This document shows positions 2,848 through 9,007 of a stretch of 9,007 bases of DNA, one piece after another. The notes beneath the pieces were generated by a model. The model saw nothing but the letters and a program-made list of their open reading frames with translations. It had not been told where the DNA came from and searched no databases. Where the stretch lies: the NCBI GenBank assembly GCA_041687475.1, contig JAWLBW010000187.1:1-9007 (forward strand). Reading direction: 5' to 3'. This DNA is from JAWLBW01 sp041687475. Lineage in GTDB: Bacteria > J088 > JAWLBW01. Position numbers and translations under genes: made by a program. Numbering within the stretch: position 1 is the stretch's first letter; each line of letters starts with the position of its first letter.

Positions 2848-5283
2848 TCAGTCAGCCCGTGCAACCTGTGCGGCCGCCAGCTCTTCGCGACGACGGGCCA
2901 GCGCCAGCAACCGGGCCTCGACGCGGCCGTTCACACTTTCTGCCGGATACGCGCCGTCATGGTCACGCTCGCCCGCGGCAACACCGGTCAACAGTTCGAG
3001 TCCCTCATCGACCGTGCCGATGGCGTACACGGCAAACTGCCCCTGCTCGACGGCCTCGAGTACTTCGTCGCGCAGCATCAGGTGCCGCACGTTCGACGCG
3101 GGTATGACGACGCCCTGTTTGCCGGTCAGCCCTTTTCGGCGGCAGACGGCGAAAAAACCTTCGATTTTCTCGTTCACGCCGCCGATGGCCTGCACGCGGC
3201 CCCGCTGGTCGATGGCGCCGGTAACCGCGAGGTCTTGCCGCAGGGGCAGTTCCGACAGCGCCGACAAAAGGCTGAACAGCTCGGCGGCCGAGGCGCTGTC
3301 GCCATCGACATAGGCGTACGACTGCTCGAACACCAGGTTGGCCGCCAGGGAAAGCGGGTGCCCCGGCGCATAACGTTCGCCCAGAAAGCCCGACAGAATG
3401 AGTACGCCTTTCGAGTGGAAGGGGCCGCTCAGCTTGACCTCGCGCTCGATGTTGACCACCTCGCCCCTGCCCAGCCTGACGGTCGCCGAGATACGCGTCG
3501 GGTGGCCGAAACGCGTGTTGCCCAGTTCGACCACAGACAGGCCGTTGATCTGCGCCACGGCCGAGCCCTCGACGGCAATATGAATCACGTCTTCGGTAAT
3601 CTGCTCGACCAGCCGTTCGCGTATGCGACCGGTACGCACGTCCTGGGCGCGCAGCGCGCGCCGCACGTCGTCGGCGCCGACCATCTCGTGACCCGCCTCG
3701 CAGGCCCAGTGGTCGGCCTCGCGCAGCAGATCGGCAACGGTATCCATGTGGGCCGACATCTTTCCGGCGTGTTCGGCCAGCCTGCCGCTGTGCTCGATGA
3801 CCGCGGCCACCGCATCACGGTCGAAGTGCCTGATGCCTTCACGCTTGACAATGGCCGCAACCAACCGGGCGTACTCCATGTCGGAAACGGTGTCGCGGTC
3901 GAGGTCTTCCTCGAAGTCGACGGCCACCTTGAAAAGGTTCCGGAACTCGGGGTCGTAGGCATCGAGAAGATAATACAGCTGCCGGTCGCCGATCAGCACC
4001 ACCTTCAGGTCCATCGGCACCGGCTCGGGCTCGAGCGATACCGTGCTCACGAGGCTCAAGCTCTGGGCCAGCGATTCAATGCGTATTTCCCGCGAGGTCA
4101 GGGCCCGCTTGAGGCCTTCCCACGCATAGGGCTGCATGAGCAGCTTGTGCACGTCGACAATAAGATAGCCGCCGAGCGCCCGGTGCAGCGAGCCGCTCTT
4201 CACCAGGCCGAAATCGGTTACCAGGGTGCCCATGACCGACAGGTGCTCGATACGGCCCAGCAGGTTCTGGTAGGTCGGGTGGTCTTCGTGCACGACCGGC
4301 GCCCCCTCCAAACCCGTGCGGTCAAGAAACAGGTTTACCTCGTAACGCCGCAACCCGGCCGGAATGGTCAACCCGCCATCGTCCATCGAGCCCAGCACCG
4401 CGGCCTGCCGTTGGTCGGGTGGTTTCAGGAAATCTTCGGCGTTATCGATGACGTCTTCCTGCAACTGGGTCAGGTACTCGACCACCGAGGGGGCGTCGGC
4501 ATAGGCTTCGCGCAGGGGCTTTACCAGGCCGACAACCGTAGCCGTGGTCACATCGCGGGCAACCTGGCGCACCCGTTCACGCGCGTCCTTTTCCCAGAGG
4601 GGAATCTGCTCCATGAGCGACCGAAGCCGATCGTGCATGCGCCGCACGTCTTCGCGCAGCTGGTCCTGCCGTTCGGGCGGAAGTTTCTCGACCGCTTCCG
4701 AAGCCAGTACCTCGCCGTCACGCATGGGCGCGAAGGAAAAGCCCATGGGCGTGCGCAGAAAGGCAAGACCGCGGCTCTCGGCGTCGCGACGCAACTCGTC
4801 GAAGGCCTGCTCTTCCTTCGACTTCAATTCACGCTCGATGGCCTGCTTGCGAACGCGATACCCCTCGCCCTCGAAAGCGGCCGGTATGGCGGTGCTCAGG
4901 TCCTGCACCAGCTCGCCTACATCCCTGCGCAGCCGGGCGCCACGCCCCGCCGGTAACTCGATGGCGCGCGGACGGTGGGCTTCCTGAAAATTGTTGACGT
5001 AAACGATGTCGGAAGGCGTCGATTCGCCGGCGGCGCGGTCCTGAAGGAAATTGCGCACGACCGTCTGCTTGCCGGTTTCAAGCGACCCCATGACGAAAAG
5101 GTTATAGCCGTGGTGCCGAACCGACGCGCCGAACTGCAGCGCTTCGACGGCTCGCTCCTGGCCCAGGGTACCCGGCAGCGGCTCAAGTTCGGCGGTGCTC
5201 GTAAAGGTCAGGCAGTGAGGCACGCAGCGGCGACGCAGCTGCGCCACCGGCAGCGGCCTGCGAAAGTCGCGCGCATCGGCCAT
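2848..5283 (-). CDS. Lon-like ATP-dependent protease (AAA_32 / LonC-helical / Lon_C, YcbZ-like)
   Basis: An 811-residue cytoplasmic protease, the usual size for the YcbZ/LonC-like branch of the S16 family, which lacks the N-terminal Lon substrate domain. Residues 35-80 form the start of the ATPase module (GTLGQERAVEALQFG, then YNLFVMGSLETGKQT as P-loop). About 130-270 is charged and helical, fitting the coiled-coil insertion. GGYLIVD (371-377) is a Walker B-like strand, and 432-464 holds the sensor region (GDRQLYYLL, DPEFRNLFKV, DFEEDLDRD). The Lon_C protease domain runs from about 565 to 770, with catalytic Ser663 in DGDSAS and Lys706 in GGVNEK. The P-loop keeps G-x4-GK-x-T but has Glu where the usual second Gly stands, so ATP use may be weak. 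The start overlaps the dehydrogenase stop by one base (TGATG), which indicates translational coupling; AAGG seven bases upstream is a weak Shine-Dalgarno. It is the last gene of the operon. Substrates are unknown. Confidence 0.93.
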   Translation of the reverse strand: MADARDFRRPLPVAQLRRRCVPHCLTFTSTAELEPLPGTLGQERAVEALQFGASVRHHGYNLFVMGSLETGKQTVVRNFLQDRAAGESTPSDIVYVNNFQEAHRPRAIELPAGRGARLRRDVGELVQDLSTAIPAAFEGEGYRVRKQAIERELKSKEEQAFDELRRDAESRGLAFLRTPMGFSFAPMRDGEVLASEAVEKLPPERQDQLREDVRRMHDRLRSLMEQIPLWEKDARERVRQVARDVTTATVVGLVKPLREAYADAPSVVEYLTQLQEDVIDNAEDFLKPPDQRQAAVLGSMDDGGLTIPAGLRRYEVNLFLDRTGLEGAPVVHEDHPTYQNLLGRIEHLSVMGTLVTDFGLVKSGSLHRALGGYLIVDVHKLLMQPYAWEGLKRALTSREIRIESLAQSLSLVSTVSLEPEPVPMDLKVVLIGDRQLYYLLDAYDPEFRNLFKVAVDFEEDLDRDTVSDMEYARLVAAIVKREGIRHFDRDAVAAVIEHSGRLAEHAGKMSAHMDTVADLLREADHWACEAGHEMVGADDVRRALRAQDVRTGRIRERLVEQITEDVIHIAVEGSAVAQINGLSVVELGNTRFGHPTRISATVRLGRGEVVNIEREVKLSGPFHSKGVLILSGFLGERYAPGHPLSLAANLVFEQSYAYVDGDSASAAELFSLLSALSELPLRQDLAVTGAIDQRGRVQAIGGVNEKIEGFFAVCRRKGLTGKQGVVIPASNVRHLMLRDEVLEAVEQGQFAVYAIGTVDEGLELLTGVAAGERDHDGAYPAESVNGRVEARLLALARRREELAAAQVARAD

Positions 5284-6074
5284 CAGGTAACCTTGGCCTT
5301 GCGTATCAATCGGTTGAACAGGCCGGGTGTGAATCGCTTGAGATACACGGCGCCCTTTTCCTTTCCGGCGATGAGAACCTGGTCCCTGCCCTTTTCGACG
5401 GCCGTAATGATTCCCTCGGCCACTTCGGCAGGGTCGCGTCCGGCCTCAATGGCCTCGTCCTGGCGGTCCTGACGCGAGCCGTCGCCCTTCAACGCGTTGA
5501 AGGAAATGTTCGTGCGCACGAAACCCGGGCACACAAGGGTTACCCCGATATTGTCGCGCCATACTTCGGCCCGCAGCCCGTCGAAAAAACCATGCAGGGC
5601 ATGCTTTGCGGCGCTGTAGCCCGAACGCAACGGGGTGCTGAAAATACCGGCCAGGCTCGACACCACCACGAAACGACCATTCTTCGCCTCCAGCATGGAG
5701 GGAAGCACGGCTTTGGTCAGAGCAACGGCCCCGAAATAGTTCACCTCCATCAGGCGACGGTATACTTCGAGGTCGGTGTCGGCCACGCGCGAGCGCTGCG
5801 TGATGCCGGCATTGTGCACGACCACGTCGACGGCGCCGACCTCGCCGAGCACCCGTTCGGCCGCCTGCCTGATTTCGTCTTCCTTGGTAAGGTCGAGCGG
5901 AACGACCAGGTGCCGTTCGGCATCGGCACACTGCGCGCGCACGCGCTCGAGCTCGTCGGCGTTACGGGCCGAGAGAATGAGCCTTACGCCCCGGCGGGCC
6001 CAGGCTACAGCCAGCGCTTCGCCGATGCCCGACGACGCACCGGTAATCCACACGTTCTTCGACTGCGCATTCAT
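5283..6074 (-). CDS. Short-chain dehydrogenase/reductase (SDR family oxidoreductase)
   Basis: A 263-residue Rossmann-fold oxidoreductase with every classical SDR signature: cofactor motif TGASSGIG (11-18), D61-L62 of the adenine-ring region, HNAG (87-90), Asn112, and the catalytic set Ser140, Tyr153 and Lys157 (YSAAK), followed by PGFVRT (183-188). Arg37 after the second strand (LILSARN) favours NADP(H). The basic tail (YLKRFTPGLFNRLIRKAK) resembles DHRS7-like SDRs, which often act on lipid or steroid carbonyls; the true substrate cannot be read from sequence. ATG 6074 is chosen because it lies just before the Rossmann strand and has GGAGA (6084-6088) nine bases upstream. The longer open frame upstream runs into the hydratase gene. 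It follows the hydratase after 29 bp and overlaps the protease start by one base, so it is the middle of an operon. Confidence 0.92.
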   Translation of the reverse strand: MNAQSKNVWITGASSGIGEALAVAWARRGVRLILSARNADELERVRAQCADAERHLVVPLDLTKEDEIRQAAERVLGEVGAVDVVVHNAGITQRSRVADTDLEVYRRLMEVNYFGAVALTKAVLPSMLEAKNGRFVVVSSLAGIFSTPLRSGYSAAKHALHGFFDGLRAEVWRDNIGVTLVCPGFVRTNISFNALKGDGSRQDRQDEAIEAGRDPAEVAEGIITAVEKGRDQVLIAGKEKGAVYLKRFTPGLFNRLIRKAKVT

Positions 6075-6103
6075 GCGGAAATATCTCCGGTATAGTAGCT
6101 TCT

Positions 6104-6892
6104 CTATTGCCGTTTGAACTCGGGCTTGCGCTTCTGCATGGCGGCCTGAATGCCTTCCATGAAATCTTCGCTGCGCAGGCACATGCTCTGGGCCATGCCT
6201 TCGAAGTCGAAGCTGGTGCGCTTGTCGAGGTCCATGCTGCGCTCGACCACCCGCTTCGACAGCCCCACGGCCATCGGCGCATTGCCGGCGATTTCTTCGG
6301 CCAGCTCGCGCGCGGCGGCAAGCGGGTCGTCCGAAACGCGATCGACCAGCGCCATGGCGTAGGCCTCTTCGCCCAGCACTTCACGGCCGGTAAAGATGAG
6401 GTCCTTCGCCCGCGAACGGCCCACCGTACGCACGAGGCGTGTGGTGCCGCCCACATCGGGCACCAGGCCGAGCTTCACTTCGGGAAGGGAGATACGTGTG
6501 TCTGCTGCTGCCGTGCGCATATCGGCGGCGAGGGCAATCTCGAGACCGAGTCCCAGACAGACGCCGTGTAACGCAGCGATAACCGGCTTCTCAAGGTCTT
6601 CGAGCAGGGTAAGCGGACGCTGCAGCTTGTCCGACAACACAAAGCGGAAGCCGGCCATGCCCGGTTCAATGGGAATGCCGCCGGTCATGGCCATGCCGAA
6701 ATCAAGCCCCGACGAGAAGGCCTTGCCCTCGCCGCGCAGAACGACGGCGCGGATTTCTGCATCGTTGGCTTCGTGTGCGGCTTCGACCAGTCCTTCAAGC
6801 ATCTCGATATTGACCGCGTTGCGCTTGTCGGGTCGGTTCAGAATGATTTCAAGAATGGACCCGTTTCGTTCGGTACGTACGGCCTCAGCCAT
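6104..6892 (-). CDS. Enoyl-CoA hydratase/isomerase (crotonase family)
   Basis: A 262-residue single-domain crotonase, full length for the family. LNRPDKRNAVN (18-28) starts the fold. AFSSGLDF (58-65) and HGVCLGLG (109-116) supply the oxyanion-hole loops that hold the acyl-CoA thioester. Glu118 (GLEIALAAD) and Glu138 (ISLPEVKLGLVPDVGGT) match the two catalytic glutamates of true hydratases, so water addition to a 2-enoyl-CoA is plausible; isomerase activity or another acyl-CoA substrate cannot be excluded. The C-terminus has the usual S-E-D-F-M-E-G-I-Q-A and KRKPEFKR words. ATG 6892 is supported by GGAGAA (6897-6902) and overlaps the end of metW by 8 nt, so translation is probably coupled. The next gene downstream is an SDR; the pair would suit a beta-oxidation-like or acyl-modifying step, but this is inference. 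Confidence 0.93.
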   Translation of the reverse strand: MAEAVRTERNGSILEIILNRPDKRNAVNIEMLEGLVEAAHEANDAEIRAVVLRGEGKAFSSGLDFGMAMTGGIPIEPGMAGFRFVLSDKLQRPLTLLEDLEKPVIAALHGVCLGLGLEIALAADMRTAAADTRISLPEVKLGLVPDVGGTTRLVRTVGRSRAKDLIFTGREVLGEEAYAMALVDRVSDDPLAAARELAEEIAGNAPMAVGLSKRVVERSMDLDKRTSFDFEGMAQSMCLRSEDFMEGIQAAMQKRKPEFKRQ

Positions 6893-7478
6893 GAAGTTCT
6901 CCGTTCGATTCAATTTCGAAGAGCGAGCTGGTGGCAAGCAGGTTGGGAGCGAAAGGCACCCGCTTTTCTCCCAGAAAGTGCGCTTCGCGAAGCAGGTGCA
7001 GGCCCGATTCGCGAACGTACTCGCGAAAATCGTTGGCCGAAATGTAGTGGAAGTTGGGGGTGTTGTACCAGGCGTAGGGCAGGTTGCGCGTGCGCGGCGT
7101 GCGCCCCTTGAGCACCTGCAGGCGAACGACCCAGTACCCGAAATTCGGAATGCCGACGATGACCCGTCGGCCGACCCGCAATGCTTCCTGCATTACCATA
7201 CGCGGATGCCGCGTCATCTGCAGGGTCTGGTTCAAGACCACGTAGTCGTAGGAATGACTTTTCAGGTCGGCCAGCCCCTGGTCAAGATCGCCCTGGTAGG
7301 CGCTGACGCCACGGCTGATACAGGCCTGCACGCACTCGAGAGAGAGCTCGAGCCCCACGCCCCGCACGTGTTTACGCTCCTTGAGCAGGGCGAGAAGCTC
7401 GCCCTCGCCGCAACCCAGGTCGAGCACCCGACTTCCGTCGGGCATCCACTCCACGATTTTTTCAAGATCGGCGCGCAT
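6885..7478 (-). CDS. metW: MetW, methionine biosynthesis methyltransferase-fold protein
   Basis: A 197-residue class I SAM-dependent methyltransferase-fold protein whose length and motifs match MetW: start MRADLEKIVEWMPDGSRVLD, SAM-binding VLDLGCGEG (18-26), GDLDQGL (63-69), LNQTLQ (82-87), PNFGYW (111-116), LPYAWYNTPNFHYIS (133-147). MetW is known as the genetic partner of MetX in homoserine acylation for methionine synthesis, though its precise biochemical role is less clear. ATG 7478 is chosen because family members begin here. The frame stays open to 7739, but the extra 87 codons are only translated intergenic repeats. No clear Shine-Dalgarno precedes the ATG. metX lies upstream in the same direction but 360 bp away, with repeats between them. 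The stop overlaps the hydratase start, so metW heads a four-gene operon. Confidence 0.93.
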   Translation of the reverse strand: MRADLEKIVEWMPDGSRVLDLGCGEGELLALLKERKHVRGVGLELSLECVQACISRGVSAYQGDLDQGLADLKSHSYDYVVLNQTLQMTRHPRMVMQEALRVGRRVIVGIPNFGYWVVRLQVLKGRTPRTRNLPYAWYNTPNFHYISANDFREYVRESGLHLLREAHFLGEKRVPFAPNLLATSSLFEIESNGELHG

Positions 7479-7626
7479 GCTGCGATAGGGGAAGAAAGCT
7501 ACAGGATACCGGATAGCGAAGAAGGCCGCCCGTACCGCACGGACGCCCCTCACCGTATCGACGTGCAACCGTGCTCCCCATCTGCCGTGGCGAGCGTACC
7601 GGGCGCGCAGGTGATGCACGTCTCGC

Positions 7627-7637
7627 CGTGCAGCACG
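7627..7637. repeat. CGTGCAGCACG palindrome copy
   Basis: Exact copy of the 11-bp palindrome CGTGCWGCACG, followed by ACGAAACCGGCCA, a word shared with 2726-2738. Other exact copies are at 1644-1654, 2643-2653, 7767-7777 and 7821-7831. Confidence 0.8.
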
Positions 7638-7674
7638 AAACCGGCCAAACCGTGCAATGCTGCTGCACGAGGGT

Positions 7675-7695
7675 CGTCGGACGTCGGACGTCGGT
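7675..7695. repeat. 7-bp tandem repeat (CGTCGGA), inverted relative to 1610-1644
   Basis: Three units, CGTCGGA, CGTCGGA and CGTCGGT. This is the reverse complement of the TCCGACG heptamer family, and again adjoins a GCTGCACG word (about 7662-7669). Confidence 0.8.
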
Positions 7696-7766
7696 CGTCC
7701 GAATAAGTACAGGAAGGTCACACGGCATGCCGGTAACATATCCGACCGGAGGTTAATACGTGCGCC

Positions 7767-7831
7767 CGTGCTGCACGGAACCTATCACCTATCACCTCTC
7801 ACCTATCACACCCGTACAGCCGTGCAGCACG
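7767..7831. repeat. 12-bp inverted repeats enclosing an ACCTATC heptamer tract
   Basis: CGTGCTGCACGG (7767-7778) and CCGTGCAGCACG (7820-7831) are exact reverse complements. Between them are four contiguous heptamers: ACCTATC, ACCTATC, ACCTCTC, ACCTATC (7780-7807). The unit could form a long-stem hairpin just after the metX stop codon on the minus strand, but no T-run follows, so intrinsic termination is doubtful. Confidence 0.8.
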
Positions 7832-7838
7832 CTCGCCG

Positions 7839-8993
7839 TCACCAAGGCGTATGATCGATAAAGTCCCGCACCATCGTCGACAGCACGTCGGTCTCGGTCA
7901 GGAACGAGTCGTGCCCGTTGGGGCTGGGTAGCTCGACGCTGGTGGTGTCGACCTCGGCGCGCTTGAGCGCACGCACCATGCGCCGGGCGTCTTCGATGGG
8001 AAAGAGGCCGTCGTCGATATAGCTGACCACGAAGACACGCGCCGTGATTCCGGGCAGCACGTCTTCGAGACGACCGTCGATGGTCAGGTCGTAGTAGTCC
8101 ATGGCCCGCGAAAGATACAGATAGGTGTTCGGATCGAACCGCTTGACGAACACTTCGCCCTGGTGCTCAAGGTAGTGTTCGACCTCGAATTCCTCTTCGA
8201 ACGTATAGCGTACCGGCGCATCGCCGGGCGTTCGCCGCTCGAACTTACGCTCCATGGACTCGTGGTTGAGGTAGGTAATGTGCGCGAGCTGACGTGCAAT
8301 GGCCAGGCCCGTTTCGGGCGGATGTTCGGGATCGTAGTCGCCGGCCAGCCAGCCCGGATCGGTCATGATCGCCCGTCGTCCGACGGTATGATAGGCAATA
8401 CCGTCGGGGCTGAGCGACGCGGCGCAGGCAATGGGTACGGCAGCGGCAACCCGCTCGGGGTAGCGTACGGCCCAGACCGCCGCCTGCATGCCCCCCATGG
8501 AGCCGCCCACGACGGCCCGCCAGCGCTCGACCCCCAGGTGCTGCATGAGCGCGAACTGCGCATTCACCATGTCGGTAATGGTCACGATGGGAAAGCGTGC
8601 GCCGAAAGGTTTACCGGTGGCGGGATCGGGACTCAGCGGTCCCGTCGACCCGAAACAGCCGCCGAGCACGTTGCTGCAGACGATGAAATATTTGGCGGGG
8701 TCGAAGGCCTTGCCGGGCCCGAACATGGCCTCCCACCAACCGTAGCCGTCGCCTTCGCCGTGACTGGCGGCATGCGACGAACCCGTAAAGGCATGGCAGA
8801 TGAGAATGGCGTTGTCACGGGCTTCGTTAAGCGTGCCCCAGGTTTCGTAGGCGATTTCCGGTTGTTGTACGGCAGCGCCGCTCTGCAGCAGAAAATCGCC
8901 CGGCAGCCGAAAGATACGCACGTGTTCGGCGTCGTAGTACGTGGCCTTGCCGCGGGTGGCCCCGCGTGGAATGTAGGCAGGCTTGAGAACCAT
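7839..8993 (-). CDS. metX: Homoserine O-acyltransferase MetX (probably O-acetyltransferase)
   Basis: A 384-residue alpha/beta-hydrolase-fold enzyme, normal length for MetX. It transfers an acyl group from acyl-CoA to homoserine, the first dedicated step of methionine synthesis, in the cytoplasm. Landmarks are IAYETWGTLN (47-56), CHAFTGSSHA (66-75), SNVLGGCFGSTGP (107-119), the nucleophile elbow GGSMGGMQ with Ser165, Asp328 in YIDDGLFP, and His361 in NGHDSFL, which together give the Ser-Asp-His triad. Acetyl versus succinyl transfer depends on a few residues that I cannot judge reliably; acetyl is the commoner case. ATG 8993 fits the family start, but only 14 bases upstream are visible, they contain no Shine-Dalgarno, and no stop occurs before the edge, so an earlier start is possible. 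metW follows in the same direction after a 360-bp repeat region. Confidence 0.93.
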   Translation of the reverse strand: MVLKPAYIPRGATRGKATYYDAEHVRIFRLPGDFLLQSGAAVQQPEIAYETWGTLNEARDNAILICHAFTGSSHAASHGEGDGYGWWEAMFGPGKAFDPAKYFIVCSNVLGGCFGSTGPLSPDPATGKPFGARFPIVTITDMVNAQFALMQHLGVERWRAVVGGSMGGMQAAVWAVRYPERVAAAVPIACAASLSPDGIAYHTVGRRAIMTDPGWLAGDYDPEHPPETGLAIARQLAHITYLNHESMERKFERRTPGDAPVRYTFEEEFEVEHYLEHQGEVFVKRFDPNTYLYLSRAMDYYDLTIDGRLEDVLPGITARVFVVSYIDDGLFPIEDARRMVRALKRAEVDTTSVELPSPNGHDSFLTETDVLSTMVRDFIDHTPW

Positions 8994-9007
8994 GGTGTGT
9001 TGCGAAG

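Larger units (their letters stand above)
7479..7838. repeat. 360-bp repeat-rich gap between metX and metW
   Basis: No gene is supported. It holds the 7557-7575 block (one mismatch to 421-439), palindrome CGTGCAGCACG (7627-7637), inverted heptamers (7675-7695), and a 12-bp inverted repeat enclosing an ACCTATC tract (7767-7831). TATCCT on the minus strand (7503-7508), 25 bases before metW, is a possible -10 box without a good -35. The metW frame happens to stay open through 7479-7739, translating repeats. Confidence 0.6.

Noticed and set aside
2551..4956. 801-codon open frame on the plus strand
   Set aside because: It lies antisense to the protease gene, whose full set of family motifs is on the minus strand. 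Its translation is low-complexity shadow sequence without a domain or ribosome site, and its first part translates the repeat block.
6893..6920. GTTCGATTC word resembling the T-arm of a tRNA
   Set aside because: It lies in the 3' end of metW at the hydratase ribosome site; no acceptor, anticodon or D-arm structure surrounds it.

Overview
The window comes from a GC-rich bacterium (well above half G+C by eye, with strongly G/C-biased third codon positions). It looks chromosomal, with one insertion-sequence end at the left edge. Lineage cannot be fixed from the sequence. The metX/metW pair fits many proteobacteria and also Leptospira-type spirochaetes, so any narrower placement would be a guess.

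Layout, left to right. (1) Positions 1-184 are the left end of an IS256-family (mutase-type) insertion sequence: the first 43 codons of the transposase on the minus strand, then the terminal inverted repeat. (2) 185-443 is a non-coding patchwork of short tandem repeats. (3) 444-1178 (minus) encodes a 244-residue protein with an N-terminal helix-turn-helix and an unrecognised C-terminal part. (4) 1179-1699 is non-coding, with repeat tracts, hairpins and a candidate operator. (5) 1700-1966 (plus) encodes an 88-residue helical protein of unknown function. (6) 2306-2407 (plus) is a 33-codon gene with a very good ribosome binding site and a textbook terminator at 2426-2458. (7) 2459-2847 is another repeat block. 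(8) 2848-7478 (minus) is a tight four-gene operon read from right to left: metW, a crotonase-fold enoyl-CoA hydratase, a short-chain dehydrogenase, and a large Lon-like (AAA_32/Lon_C) protease. (9) 7479-7838 is a 360-bp repeat-rich gap. (10) 7839-8993 (minus) is metX, homoserine O-acyltransferase.

MetX and MetW belong to methionine biosynthesis: MetX activates homoserine, and MetW is its usual genetic partner. The next three genes overlap or nearly abut metW (8-nt overlap, 29-nt gap, 1-nt overlap), so they are very probably co-transcribed and partly translationally coupled. They join an acyl-CoA enzyme, an NAD(P)-dependent oxidoreductase and a protease to a methionine gene, with no obvious single pathway.

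The most unusual content lies between the genes. Every large intergenic gap carries short tandem repeats with 7-, 8- or 16-bp units, and most also carry an 11-bp palindrome, CGTGCWGCACG, which occurs five times exactly and which I saw only outside genes. The second item of interest is the free-standing 33-residue Gly/Asn/Asp-rich peptide gene with its own structured leader and terminator. I did not find a complete defence system, CRISPR array, tRNA or rRNA.
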